The notes under the pieces: generated by a model
Database searches by the model: none
Told to the model about the DNA's origin: nothing
Seen by the model: the letters and a program-made list of their open reading frames with translations, nothing else
In this document: positions 11,900 through 21,868 of the stretch, piece after piece
How positions within the stretch are numbered: the first letter of the stretch is position 1
Layout: each line of letters starts with the position of its first letter
Assembly (NCBI GenBank): GCA_013334755.1
Contig: JAAXWX010000002.1
Coordinates: 1 to 64,000, forward strand
DNA: 64,000 bases
Origin: Chlorobiaceae bacterium
GTDB lineage: Bacteria; Bacteroidota; Chlorobiia; Chlorobiales; Chlorobiaceae
Direction of reading: 5' to 3'
Translations under genes and position numbers: made by a program

Positions 11900-12150
11900 T
11901 TTTTCTGGTGCCGGGCTTGAATGGTCCGGATAATAGGGAATTACGTGAAATTCGTATACTGTGCCCGCAACTGTATGACGGTTTGCTGGCAGGGATGCAG
12001 ACAGCTCTGTTTGTTTTTCCTGTGCAGCAGGATCAAGCCACTTCGTTAACCGATTTTTACCGCCGGAAAAACGGGGGAAGGTTTTTTCCACATTGAATCC
12101 TGCTTGATTGAGCAGGAAGCCGTTCAAAGTCAGGAGACCTGCCGGAATGA
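11900..12150 (+). promoter_or_regulatory. Cobalamin (AdoCbl) riboswitch
   Basis: AATAGGGAA at 11932-11940, ACTGTGCCCGCAACTGTA, AAGCCACTTCG, and the B12 box AAGTCAGGAGACCTGCC at about 12127-12143, all on the + strand. Confidence 0.9.
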
Positions 12151-12402
12151 TATTGCCTTATGGCTTCGGGAAAAAAGTCAGGTGATATGCCTTGCATTTA
12201 TTTACAGGAAAATCTGAAAAAAAAGAGAGAAATCGCTCTGAATTTGTCGTGCATAGCCAACTTTTTTGATAAATGTTATATTGAACATTATCGGAAGAAA
12301 TGAAGCTCTGCGGAGTATGCCTGTTGCTGTTTTATGCTGTCAAGTTTTTATTTAATAATAATTTATAGTTTAATCCCCTAATACTGATACTGGAGAATCT
12401 CT

Positions 12403-15400
12403 ATGAAAATTTCCCGTCTGTTCACCAGTCCCGGCGAAAATGTTTACGACAGGTTTGAATACACGACAAGGGCCTCGGTACTTCGCAATCCTGACGGTTC
12501 AAAAGTGTTTGAAATGACCGATATCGAAGTGCCGAAACATTGGTCGCAGGTTGCAGCCGATATTCTGGCCCAGAAATATTTTCGTAAAACCGGTGTTCCC
12601 CAGCGTAATGAACGGGGCGAGATTCTTGTTGACAGCGACGGTCTTCCGGTGACCGGCAGTGAGCATTCGATCAAGGAGGTTGTTCATCGTATGGCGGGCT
12701 GCTGGAGAGCCTGGGGTGAAAATAACCGTTATTTTGATACTCCTGATGATGCCCAGGCCTTTTATGATGAGGTGGCCTTCATGATTCTCAAACAGATGGG
12801 TGCTCCGAATTCGCCGCAATGGTTCAATACCGGGCTTAATTTTGCCTATGGTACGACCGGTCCGGCACAGGGTCATTATCATGTTGATCCCGAAACACAG
12901 AAAGTCAGGGAGTCAGAGGATGCATATAGCAGACCCCAGGCTCATGCCTGTTTTATCCAGTCAGTCAGCGACGATCTGGTCAACGAAGGGGGGATTTTCG
13001 ATCTGGCAATTCGTGAGGCAAGGGTGTTCAAGTTTGGTAGTGGTTCAGGCACCAACTACTCTAATCTCCGTTCTGGTGGGGAGAAGCTGAGTGGCGGCGG
13101 AAGCTCTTCGGGTCTCATGAGTTTTCTGAAAATTTTTGATTCGGCGGCGGGCGCCATAAAATCAGGCGGAACAACACGCCGGGCAGCCAAGATGGTGATC
13201 GTTGATATCGATCATCCTGATGTTGAAAAATTTATTGAGTGGAAAGCGAAAGAAGAGGATAAGGTGGCATCGCTGGTAGCCGGTTCAAGAATCTGTTCCC
13301 GATTCCTTCAGGCCATTGTTGAAGAGGCTCTTCTCAACGGCGTGGACCGTCTGCAGAATCCAAAGCTGCACAAGCTGATACAGAATGCACTCAGCAGGGC
13401 AGTGCCGATGAGCTACATCGTGAGGGTACTCGCTTTGGTTGAACAGGGGTACACCTCGCTTGATTTTGAAGAGTATAACTCCAATTATGAGTCGGAAGCC
13501 TACCAGACTGTCGGTGGTCAGAACTCCAACAATACCGTTCGTGTTACCAACGAGTTCATGAAGGCGGTGGAAAATGACGATATCTGGCAGCTTCGTGAGC
13601 GGACTACCGGCCGGAATGCCAAGGCTGTCAGGGCCCGTGATCTGTGGGAGAAAATCCTTCTCAGCGCATGGAAATGCGCCGATCCCGGTCTTCAGTTCGA
13701 TACCACCATCAATGAGTGGCATACCTGTCCGAAGAGCGGAAGAATCAATGCAAGCAATCCCTGTTCGGAGTATATGTTCCTTGACGATACCGCCTGCAAT
13801 CTTGCCAGCCTCAACCTTATCCATTTTATTGATGAGGCTTCGGGTAAAATAAAGGTGAAGGAACTGCAGCATGCTTCATGCTTGTGGACCATCGTGCTGG
13901 AAATATCAGTCCTGATGGCTCATTTTCCTTCAAAGGATATTGCACGGCTGAGTTACGAGTTCAGAACGCTTGGACTTGGTTTTGCCAATCTCGGTACGGT
14001 TCTGATGGTTCTCGGGATTCCGTATGACTCACCAAAAGCGCTTGCCCTTGCCGGAGCGATCTCTGCCGTGATGACTGGTCAGGCCTATGTGACGTCGGCG
14101 GATATGGCCCATGATCTCGGAGCTTTCAGCGGTTATGCTGTCAATAGTGAGGATATGCTGCGCGTTATCCGTAACCATCGCCGGGCTGCACGGAATATGT
14201 CGGAGGAGGAGTATGAGGGATTGACAGTCAAGCCACGCGGGATTGATTCGGAGTACTGCCCGGGTGAGCTCTTCGAGGCAGCAGGAAAGGTCTGGGATGA
14301 AGCACTGAAGAAGGGTAAAAAGTATGGATTCCGTAATGCACAGGTCAGTGTTATTGCCCCTACCGGTACGATTGGTCTGGTTATGGATTGTGATACCACC
14401 GGAATAGAACCGGAGTTTGCCATTGTTAAATTCAAGAAGCTTGCGGGAGGGGGCTATTTCAAGATTGTCAACCAGTCGGTGCATAAAGCGCTTGAGCGTC
14501 TTGGATATACCAGTGCACAAATCGATGATATCGAGCACTACTGCAAGGGTCACGGCACACTTGCCGGTTCTCCCACTATCAACCGGCAGTGGCTGAAAAG
14601 CCGTGGTTTCACTGACGACAAGATTGAAGTTGTCGAGTCGCAGCTTGAAACCGTCTTTGATATTCGTTTTGCTTTCAACAAGTGGATTCTGGGCGAGGAT
14701 TTCTGTGCAGCGCTTGGCTTTACCGATGATCAGCTCGAAGATCCGGATTTTGACATGCTTCAGGCTCTTGGCGCGACAGCACAAGATGCGGAGCAGGCCA
14801 ATGATTATGTTTGCGGTACCATGACGATCGAGGGCGCTCCCCATCTGAAACTTGAGCATCTGGCGGTGTTTGATTGTGCCAGCACCTGCGGGCGCAAAGG
14901 GCTCCGCTATATCAAGCATATGGCTCATGTCCGGATGATGTCGTCCGTTCAGCCTTTTATTTCAGGTGCGATATCAAAAACAGTCAATATGCCGGGCAGT
15001 GCGACGACCGTCGAAATCGGTGAAGTGTTTCAGGCGGCATGGCTGCAGATGGTCAAGGCCATCACGGTTTACCGCGATGGATCGAAACTTTCCCAGCCCC
15101 TTAATATTTCAAGCTTTCAGGACCTTGATGAGGTTATCATGCTTGGAACGGAAGAGAACCTTGATGAAACCAAGGGACCAAAAGAGGTACAGGAGCGTAT
15201 TGTCGAGCGTGTTTATCACCGCTCCGAGCGCAGGATGCTCCCGAAACGGAGGAAGGGCTATATCCGCGAAGCGTATGTGGGCGGCCACAAGGTCTTTCTG
15301 AGAACAGGGGAGTATGAAGATGGCGCGCTTGGTGAAATCTTTATCGACATGTACAAGGAGGGCGCTTCATTCAAGGGGCTGCTGAACTGTTTTGCCGTGC

Positions 15401-15828
15401 TTGCATCCAAGGCGCTGCAGTATGGCATGCCGCTCGAAGAGCTTGTCGACAGTTTTACCTTTACCCGCTTCGAGCCGGCTGGTGCCGTTCAGGGGCACAA
15501 TGCCATCAAGAATTCCACTTCCATCCTCGATTATGTCTTTCGCTCAATCGGGTACGACTACCTCGGCCGCAAGGATTTTGTGCATGTCAAGGCGGTTGAC
15601 GAAGTGCTGGAGAGCAATGGCGATAACGGCCATACCCAGGTTGTGGAGCCTTCACTCGCCGTTCATCTGGAGGCCGACTCTTCAGTTACCCGAAAAAGCC
15701 AGGTTTACCAGGCAAAGGTTCAGGGCTATACCGGAGAACAGTGTGAAAACTGCGGTTCCATGCGTGTCAAACAGAATGGCACCTGCAAGGTATGCGACGA
15801 TTGCGGTATGACCACGGGCTGTTCGTGA
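12403..15828 (+). CDS. nrdJ: Adenosylcobalamin-dependent (class II) ribonucleoside-diphosphate reductase
   Basis: 1141 aa; GAPNSPQWFNTGLNF, NPCSEYMFLDDTACNLASLNL, VSVIAPTGTIGLVMDCDTTGIEPEFA, C-terminal CENCGSMRVKQNGTCKVCDDCGMTTGCS. Confidence 0.95.
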   Translation: MKISRLFTSPGENVYDRFEYTTRASVLRNPDGSKVFEMTDIEVPKHWSQVAADILAQKYFRKTGVPQRNERGEILVDSDGLPVTGSEHSIKEVVHRMAGCWRAWGENNRYFDTPDDAQAFYDEVAFMILKQMGAPNSPQWFNTGLNFAYGTTGPAQGHYHVDPETQKVRESEDAYSRPQAHACFIQSVSDDLVNEGGIFDLAIREARVFKFGSGSGTNYSNLRSGGEKLSGGGSSSGLMSFLKIFDSAAGAIKSGGTTRRAAKMVIVDIDHPDVEKFIEWKAKEEDKVASLVAGSRICSRFLQAIVEEALLNGVDRLQNPKLHKLIQNALSRAVPMSYIVRVLALVEQGYTSLDFEEYNSNYESEAYQTVGGQNSNNTVRVTNEFMKAVENDDIWQLRERTTGRNAKAVRARDLWEKILLSAWKCADPGLQFDTTINEWHTCPKSGRINASNPCSEYMFLDDTACNLASLNLIHFIDEASGKIKVKELQHASCLWTIVLEISVLMAHFPSKDIARLSYEFRTLGLGFANLGTVLMVLGIPYDSPKALALAGAISAVMTGQAYVTSADMAHDLGAFSGYAVNSEDMLRVIRNHRRAARNMSEEEYEGLTVKPRGIDSEYCPGELFEAAGKVWDEALKKGKKYGFRNAQVSVIAPTGTIGLVMDCDTTGIEPEFAIVKFKKLAGGGYFKIVNQSVHKALERLGYTSAQIDDIEHYCKGHGTLAGSPTINRQWLKSRGFTDDKIEVVESQLETVFDIRFAFNKWILGEDFCAALGFTDDQLEDPDFDMLQALGATAQDAEQANDYVCGTMTIEGAPHLKLEHLAVFDCASTCGRKGLRYIKHMAHVRMMSSVQPFISGAISKTVNMPGSATTVEIGEVFQAAWLQMVKAITVYRDGSKLSQPLNISSFQDLDEVIMLGTEENLDETKGPKEVQERIVERVYHRSERRMLPKRRKGYIREAYVGGHKVFLRTGEYEDGALGEIFIDMYKEGASFKGLLNCFAVLASKALQYGMPLEELVDSFTFTRFEPAGAVQGHNAIKNSTSILDYVFRSIGYDYLGRKDFVHVKAVDEVLESNGDNGHTQVVEPSLAVHLEADSSVTRKSQVYQAKVQGYTGEQCENCGSMRVKQNGTCKVCDDCGMTTGCS

Positions 15829-15939
15829 AGCCCAATAATATCGCAGGAGATAGTTTATCAAGGGTCTTCGCATCTGATGCGCCAAATTGGTGTTTCAGGT
15901 GCGGAGCACTGCGGCAAAGCTGGCCTGCAAGAGAGCCAT

Positions 15940-16533
15940 TTATCCCTTGTAATAGGATCGAACCCGGAATGAGGCACCCAGTGAAAGTGCCAGAGCCTTA
16001 CAGGCATCAACATCAATTGAGGGCACAAGGACAACGCTTGCAATGACCTCCGGTATTTCTTTAGCTGCCAGACGGATGAAATCACAGACTCCGGTAAAGC
16101 CGGCAGCCCCGAAAGGGGTATGGCACAACTGTATATATGTTTCCGCATCCGATGCATTCAGACTGACCGAAAGACAATCCACTATTCCAGCCAGCTCCGG
16201 TATGATGTTCCGGCCATGTACCAGATTTGCCTGCCCGTCGGTATTGATACGGACACGTGTACCATAATATTTCTTGACGGCTTCAGCCACCAGTTTGACG
16301 AATTCAAGCCTCATCAGTGATTCCCCGTAACCGCAGAAAACAACCTCTTCGAAATCCCTGAATTCTGCAATGGCAGCCATGATCTCTTCAAATGATGGCT
16401 CTCTGTCAAGAAACAGGTCGTTTTCAATAAATGTTCTGCTGTTGAATTTGATGCAGAACGAGCAGTCATTTGAACAGCGGTTTGTAATATTCAGGTAGAG
16501 CGATTTTCTGATACTGTAAGCGATAGTGGGCAT
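15940..16533 (-). CDS. Radical SAM protein (resembles TatD-associated radical SAM family)
   Basis: LYLNITNRCSNDCSFCIKF (CxxxCxxC), EEVVFCGYGESLMRLEFV, RINTDGQANLVHGRNI. Confidence 0.85.
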   Translation of the reverse strand: MPTIAYSIRKSLYLNITNRCSNDCSFCIKFNSRTFIENDLFLDREPSFEEIMAAIAEFRDFEEVVFCGYGESLMRLEFVKLVAEAVKKYYGTRVRINTDGQANLVHGRNIIPELAGIVDCLSVSLNASDAETYIQLCHTPFGAAGFTGVCDFIRLAAKEIPEVIASVVLVPSIDVDACKALALSLGASFRVRSYYKG

Positions 16534-16833
16534 TATTCAAGGAGTAATTGAAGAAAAACGACAAGGATTTCATCGACAGCCAATTCAAAAACTGCCGACT
16601 TTCACGTGTATGTTCATTGTAGAATCCATTGCAGTGTTGTTGAGATGTTTTGGAGTTGCTGTTTTTCAGTGTCAGTTAATAAGTTACGGTAATATCGCGC
16701 TGAAAACACTTTTCCCCGCCTTGTTCAAAAAATGAAGCAGGTCAAGTTTGGTGCCGTTTTTTGTTTCTGAGTTTCTGAGAGAGTATCTTGGCGAATTATT
16801 GAATGATCATTAAAATTAACGACTGGAGTTGTT

Positions 16834-16947
16834 ATGCAAACCGTTACAGTACCACCGACATTTCAGGTTGTTATGACTCTGCATTTGAAGAGATCCTTGT
16901 ATCTTTTTCCTCGCCAGAAACTAAAGGTTGTTGAATGTCGAAGATGA
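16834..16947 (+). pseudogene. Decayed AbrB/SpoVT (VapB/MazE-like) antitoxin remnant
   Basis: ATG at 16834 gives MQTVTVPPTFQVVMTLHLKRSLYLFPRQKLKVVECRR*; read past the TGA it continues SELRLDCD..., recalling the family pattern TVTVxPxFQVVIP...LxPGQKLxVxxxxGRIELIP. Confidence 0.55.
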
Positions 16948-17013
16948 TCTGAGCTTCGCTTGGATTGTGACCATATAAGATTCAAAATCTATCTAAAAAT
17001 AAGCTGATAAATC

Positions 17014-18471
17014 GTGATTAAATTTACCAATAAAATACTCATCATTGGATTTGGCTCTGTATCTCAATGCACTGTTCCTATTCTGTTTAAACACATCAAC
17101 GTCGATTATACTCAAGTCACCATTATGGATTTTGAGGATATTCGTGAGAAAGTATCACCGTGGACAGCATTGGGTGTTACCTACATTAACCATCAAATAA
17201 CACCGTATAACATAGCGCAAACCCTTTCGACTTATGTTGCCGAGGGGGACTTGATAATCGATTTGGCGTGGAATATTGATTGTTGTGAAATTCTGCAATG
17301 GTGTCATGATCATGGTGTCCTCTATATTAACACCTCGGTAGAAGTATGGGATCCTTATACAGGGGTTGAGACCAGGCATCCTGTCGAAAGAACGCTCTAC
17401 TGGCGGCATATGAACATCCGCCGCATGACTGCACAGTGGCAAAATAAAGGGGTCACTGCGGTGCTTGAGCATGGAGCTAATCCCGGATTGATATCGCATT
17501 TTACCAAACAGGGGCTGCTTGATATTGCCGACGCAGTCATTGCCCAGAACAAGGTCGGCCCTGCTCAAGCCGAAATTATTAAAGAGTTGGCTGAAAAAAG
17601 AGTCTTTAATGAGCTGGCTATGGAGCTTGGCGTAAAAGTGATTCATTGCTCTGAAAGGGACACACAAATCTCTGACGTTCCAAAACAGGTTGACGAGTTT
17701 GTAAACACCTGGAGTGTTGAGGGATTCCGGGAAGAGGGTATGACAACGGCTGAAATGGGGTGGGGAACCCATGAAAAAGAGCTGCCACAATTTGCCTATA
17801 GCCATACTGATGGGCCAAAAAACCAGATTTGCCTTGCCAAAATGGGTATGAATACCTGGGTCTGCTCCTGGGTGCCTGATTTTGATATACGTGGCATGGT
17901 TGTCCGGCATGGCGAAGCGTTTACGATATCTGACTATCTCACAGTCTATCAGGAGGGGCAAGCCATCTACCGCCCAACGGTGCACTACGCCTATTGTCCG
18001 AGTGATGCCGCTATTACCTCTCTGCATGAACTGCGTGGTTATGATTACAGACTTCAGACCAATTTCAGGATCATGAATGATGAGATCATCAAGGGTGCTG
18101 ATATTCTTGGGGCGCTGCTGATGGGTCATGCCTTTAATTCATGGTGGACAGGCTCCGACTTGAGCATAGAGCAATCAAGAGCACTGGTTCCCCATCAGAA
18201 TGCTACCACAATGCAGGTGGCAATATCTGTTGTCGCAGCCTGTATGTGGATGATCGAAAATCCTGACAGGGGTGTTGTTGTCCCGGATAATATCGATCAT
18301 GAGTATATTCTTGGAATTGCAAAACCCTGGCTTGGTAATTTCATTTCAAAAGCTTCCGATTGGACACCCTTAAAATACAATCCCAACTTTTTTGCAGGGT
18401 TTAATTCACCAGATATTGATGAAACGGATCCATGGCAGTTCAAGAACTTTCTTATTACCGATAATGATTAA
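17014..18471 (+). CDS. hss: Homospermidine synthase
   Basis: GTG start; ILIIGFGSVSQCTVPILFKHI (Rossmann), DLIIDLAWNIDCCEILQWCHDHGVLYINTSVEVWDPY, LEHGANPGLISHFTKQGL. Confidence 0.9.
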   Translation: MIKFTNKILIIGFGSVSQCTVPILFKHINVDYTQVTIMDFEDIREKVSPWTALGVTYINHQITPYNIAQTLSTYVAEGDLIIDLAWNIDCCEILQWCHDHGVLYINTSVEVWDPYTGVETRHPVERTLYWRHMNIRRMTAQWQNKGVTAVLEHGANPGLISHFTKQGLLDIADAVIAQNKVGPAQAEIIKELAEKRVFNELAMELGVKVIHCSERDTQISDVPKQVDEFVNTWSVEGFREEGMTTAEMGWGTHEKELPQFAYSHTDGPKNQICLAKMGMNTWVCSWVPDFDIRGMVVRHGEAFTISDYLTVYQEGQAIYRPTVHYAYCPSDAAITSLHELRGYDYRLQTNFRIMNDEIIKGADILGALLMGHAFNSWWTGSDLSIEQSRALVPHQNATTMQVAISVVAACMWMIENPDRGVVVPDNIDHEYILGIAKPWLGNFISKASDWTPLKYNPNFFAGFNSPDIDETDPWQFKNFLITDND

Positions 18472-18486
18472 AACAGGATACACTCG

Positions 18487-19626
18487 ATGATAGCTCAAGA
18501 TTTAAAACAATTGGCTTTAGAGCATGGTACACCGTTATTTGTGGTCGATCATGAGGTTTTGCGCGCCAATTATCGTGAGTTCAAGCGGCATCTTCCGAGG
18601 GTTCAAGCCTATTTTGCGGTTAAAGCAAACTCAGCCAAAGAAATAGTTAAAACCTTTTATGACGCTGGTGCCAGCTTTGATGTCGCATCAATGCCAGAGT
18701 TTCTTACGGTCTATGAAAATATTAAAAGCCTGACGCCTGAAGAGCAACAGGATTTTATCTGGGATAAAATCATCTATGCCAATCCGATAAAGCCAATACC
18801 GACGCTAAAGGAGCTGGACCAGTATAAACCACTGGTCACTTTTGATAATGAAGATGAAATAACGAAAATAGCTGCCTATGCACCTAACGCGGGCCTTGTT
18901 TTACGCATAAAAGTCCCTAATACCGGAGCTATGGTAGAGCTCTCTTCCAAATTTGGTGCAGATCCTGGAGAAGCTGTTGATCTGATTGACAAAGCGTTCA
19001 AGAGCGGACTGGTGGTAGAAGGTTTAAGCTTTCATGTAGGCAGTCAGTGCACAAATTTCCAGAATTATATTCAGGCCCTTAATCTGGCTTCCAATATTTT
19101 CAAGGAATCGTGGGAAAGAGGGTATACGCAAGTAAAAATTCTTGATATTGGCGGTGGTTTTCCCGCTCCCTATGACAAAAATGTACGACCTTTTGCCGAG
19201 CTTGCCCTGATGCTCAATTCCGAATTTGACCGTCTCTTTCCACCCGACATTGAAATCATAGCCGAACCCGGAAGATTTTTAGTGGCAACTGCCGCCTGGG
19301 TTGTGATGGAGATTATCGGGACAGCTTATCGCGACGGTAAAAAATGTTATTACGTCAATGACGGTGTCTATCATACGTTTTCAGGGATAATCTTTGATCA
19401 TTGTGAATATCCTTTAAAATCCTTCAAAGAAGGCAATGAGAAAATGTGCGCGGTTTATGGACCAACCTGTGATGCTCTCGACACAATCACTATGGCCAAT
19501 CTCTTGCCTGTAGATCTTTCGATAGGGGATTTGCTCTACAGTGAAAATATTGGAGCCTACAGTCACGCGTCATCAACCTACTTTAATGGGTTCCCGCCTG
19601 CTAAGGTTCTGCATATAAATAAATAG
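18487..19626 (+). CDS. Type III PLP-dependent ornithine/diamino acid decarboxylase
   Basis: AYFAVKANSAKEIVKTFYDAGASFDVASMPE, GLSFHVGSQC, LDIGGGFPAPY, EPGRFLVATAA, VYGPTCDALDTI; 15 nt downstream of hss. Confidence 0.88.
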   Translation: MIAQDLKQLALEHGTPLFVVDHEVLRANYREFKRHLPRVQAYFAVKANSAKEIVKTFYDAGASFDVASMPEFLTVYENIKSLTPEEQQDFIWDKIIYANPIKPIPTLKELDQYKPLVTFDNEDEITKIAAYAPNAGLVLRIKVPNTGAMVELSSKFGADPGEAVDLIDKAFKSGLVVEGLSFHVGSQCTNFQNYIQALNLASNIFKESWERGYTQVKILDIGGGFPAPYDKNVRPFAELALMLNSEFDRLFPPDIEIIAEPGRFLVATAAWVVMEIIGTAYRDGKKCYYVNDGVYHTFSGIIFDHCEYPLKSFKEGNEKMCAVYGPTCDALDTITMANLLPVDLSIGDLLYSENIGAYSHASSTYFNGFPPAKVLHINK

Positions 19627-19641
19627 AATCAGTTGTACGCT

Positions 19642-19680
19642 TGGGTTGACATTGTCAACCCAGGGGACAGTTATCTGTCA
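19642..19680. terminator. Two hairpins in a convergent intergenic gap
   Basis: TGGGTTGAC-ATT-GTCAACCCA (19642-19662) then GACAG-TTAT-CTGTC (19667-19680); no clean T-run. Confidence 0.45.
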
Positions 19681-19707
19681 GTGAGAGGAGATTAGGCGGT
19701 ATCCGGA

Positions 19708-20415
19708 TTACGACTGAACGCTGCTTGCCACCGGGCGAAAGCCTGTTGCAGAAGGCTCCATGGTGGTCTCCACGAGATTGAGCCCGGTTATCTGCAAGGT
19801 TCTGAAAGGGGAGTGACGCACCAGTTCGTAATCGTGAGTGCCGATAATGACAATGATCCCTTTCTGGTTGATCCTTTTCAGATAGTCGAGGATTTCCAGG
19901 GAGGTGTCGGGGTCGAGGTTGCCGGTCGGTTCGTCGGCAAGAATGACCAGGGGTTCGCGGACAAGGGCTCTTGCTATGGATATTCTCTGTTGCTCACCAC
20001 CCGAGAGATTGAGGGGCATCTGTTTCACTGCATGTTCAAGGCCTACGCTTTCAAGTGCCTGCATCACCTTCTCCTTGATGAGATTTTCCTTCGTACCGGT
20101 AACTTTCAGCACAAAAGCCAGATTCTCATAGACATTGCGGTCTTCGAGCAGTCGGAAGTCCTGGAAAACAATGCCGAGTTTTCTGCGAAGGTGGGGAATC
20201 TGCCGTTTTTTTATGGTACGCGAACTGTATCCGGCAATCAGGATCTCTCCTTTTGTCGGAAAAATATCCATGTAGAGCGACTTGAGCAGCGTTGTTTTTC
20301 CGCTGCCGCTTTTGCCGACTATATAGACAAGCTCATCAGGCGCAATGGTAAGATTCAGGTTTTTGAAAACCGGTTTTTTATCAAGCTCAAGGTCAACGTC
20401 AGTGAATGAAATCAT
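19708..20415 (-). CDS. ftsE: ABC transporter ATP-binding protein, FtsE-like
   Basis: [56 protein letters not shown]; no ftsX seen in window. Confidence 0.78.
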   Translation of the reverse strand: MISFTDVDLELDKKPVFKNLNLTIAPDELVYIVGKSGSGKTTLLKSLYMDIFPTKGEILIAGYSSRTIKKRQIPHLRRKLGIVFQDFRLLEDRNVYENLAFVLKVTGTKENLIKEKVMQALESVGLEHAVKQMPLNLSGGEQQRISIARALVREPLVILADEPTGNLDPDTSLEILDYLKRINQKGIIVIIGTHDYELVRHSPFRTLQITGLNLVETTMEPSATGFRPVASSVQS

Positions 20416-21404
20416 GGCTCAGTTTGTTTTCTGTTTCGGGCTATTTTCACGGCCAGCAGCGTCGCTTCATAACAACTTCTTTCGGAGGCAATTCCTTTTC
20501 CCGCAATATCAAATCCGGTGCCATGATCAGGCGAGGTCCTGACAATCGGCAGGCCAAGGGTGACATTAACCCCTGTATCGAAAGCAAGGACCTTGAAGGG
20601 AAGTAATCCCTGATCGTGATACATCGCCACAACGATATCATATGCGCGATACCTTTGAGCTCCAAAAAAGCCGTCCGCAGGGAAGGGTCCTTCCACCTGG
20701 AGACGGCCAGAAAGCCTTTCAATACAGGGAGTGATAACTTCCTGCTCTTCGCGGCCCATCACACCGCCGTCAGAAGCGTGCGGATTGAGGCCGAGCACTG
20801 CTATACGAGGCGCGGCAATTCCGAAATCGATTTTCAACGATTCCGCAAGAGAAGTGAGAAACGCATCAAGGTTCATCCTCCGGATCAGTCCGGGTATTTT
20901 TTCAAGGGGTTCATGAATCGTGGCAAGGGCTACCTTGAGTTCACTGACCGGATCATAGAACATCATGGTTGGTGATGGCACGTCGAATATTCGTCCGAGA
21001 AATCCCGTGTGGCCAGTGTTTGTAAAGCCTGCACGAGCAATGGCTTCCTTGTGAATCGGTGCGGTGACAAGGGCATCGCACAATCCATCCCGGCAGAACT
21101 CAGCGGCTGCCTTGATCGACTCCATGGCGATCCGGCCAGACGCAGCCGATATGGTGCCCGCCGTAATGCTCTCCGGTTCAGCGACACTGAAGACTGGCAA
21201 AACCCCTGAAGGCACCGGAGCAGTCGCACAATCGACCATTTCCAGTTCTACTGGCAGGCCAAGTGCTTTCCGGTAATAGTCCATGACACTGTATGAGCCG
21301 GTGACAAGAAATGAGTGAGCGGAATCTTTCAGTTTAAGAAAGCTTTTCAGAATGATTTCCGGACCAATGCCGTGAGGATCACCGATTGACCAGACAATGC
21401 GCAT
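20412..21404 (-). CDS. pdxA: 4-hydroxythreonine-4-phosphate dehydrogenase
   Basis: GDPHGIGPEIILKSF, VTAPIHKEAIARAGFTNTGHTGFL, MYHDQGLLPFKVLAFDTGVNVTLGLPIVRTSPDHGTGFDIAG. Confidence 0.95.
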   Translation of the reverse strand: MRIVWSIGDPHGIGPEIILKSFLKLKDSAHSFLVTGSYSVMDYYRKALGLPVELEMVDCATAPVPSGVLPVFSVAEPESITAGTISAASGRIAMESIKAAAEFCRDGLCDALVTAPIHKEAIARAGFTNTGHTGFLGRIFDVPSPTMMFYDPVSELKVALATIHEPLEKIPGLIRRMNLDAFLTSLAESLKIDFGIAAPRIAVLGLNPHASDGGVMGREEQEVITPCIERLSGRLQVEGPFPADGFFGAQRYRAYDIVVAMYHDQGLLPFKVLAFDTGVNVTLGLPIVRTSPDHGTGFDIAGKGIASERSCYEATLLAVKIARNRKQTEP

Positions 21405-21406
21405 CT

Positions 21407-21868
21407 TCAGAGCCGTTTGTATGCATTGGCAATCTTGTCATCCTTTTTAACTCCGCTCAATGCCATCCAGAGAAGTACCGGTTCAGGCAGGAGGATGAAC
21501 AATCCAGCTTCGGGCTTGTGGCTGAACGCAACGCAAGTACACAAATACTCATTCAGAAAATGAGCGGCGGCAAGGCCCGAAAGCAGGTCGCCGAGGAAGA
21601 GAAGCATGCCAAGCAGAATGACTTTTTTTTGAAGGTCTCTTTTTTTATAAAGAAAGATTGCTGCAATGGCTGCAATGGCGGTCAGTGGAGAAAAGATGCC
21701 TGCAGCATAGCTGCTGGTGACTTGCATGATCCCCGCATCGGGGAATGGAGCGAAATCGGTGATAAAAACCAGTGTCGGGATGCTGAAACTCCAGAATGGG
21801 AAAAACATGCTTGCCACAGCAAGCAGTCCGGCAAGGAAGAGGTACAGAGTCTGAATTCTGGCTACCAT
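21407..21868 (-). CDS. DUF4293-like membrane protein
   Basis: MVARIQTLYLFLAGLLAVASMFFPFW N-terminus and multi-TM layout. Confidence 0.65.
   Translation of the reverse strand: MVARIQTLYLFLAGLLAVASMFFPFWSFSIPTLVFITDFAPFPDAGIMQVTSSYAAGIFSPLTAIAAIAAIFLYKKRDLQKKVILLGMLLFLGDLLSGLAAAHFLNEYLCTCVAFSHKPEAGLFILLPEPVLLWMALSGVKKDDKIANAYKRL

Noticed and set aside
11891-12127. Minus-strand 78-aa ORF (and + ORF 11908-12096)
   Set aside because: Both coincide with the conserved cobalamin riboswitch; the RNA explains the sequence better.
13285-13872. 195-aa minus-strand ORF, and the similar 14029-14928 ORF
   Set aside because: Antisense to nrdJ, whose family motifs cover the whole interval.
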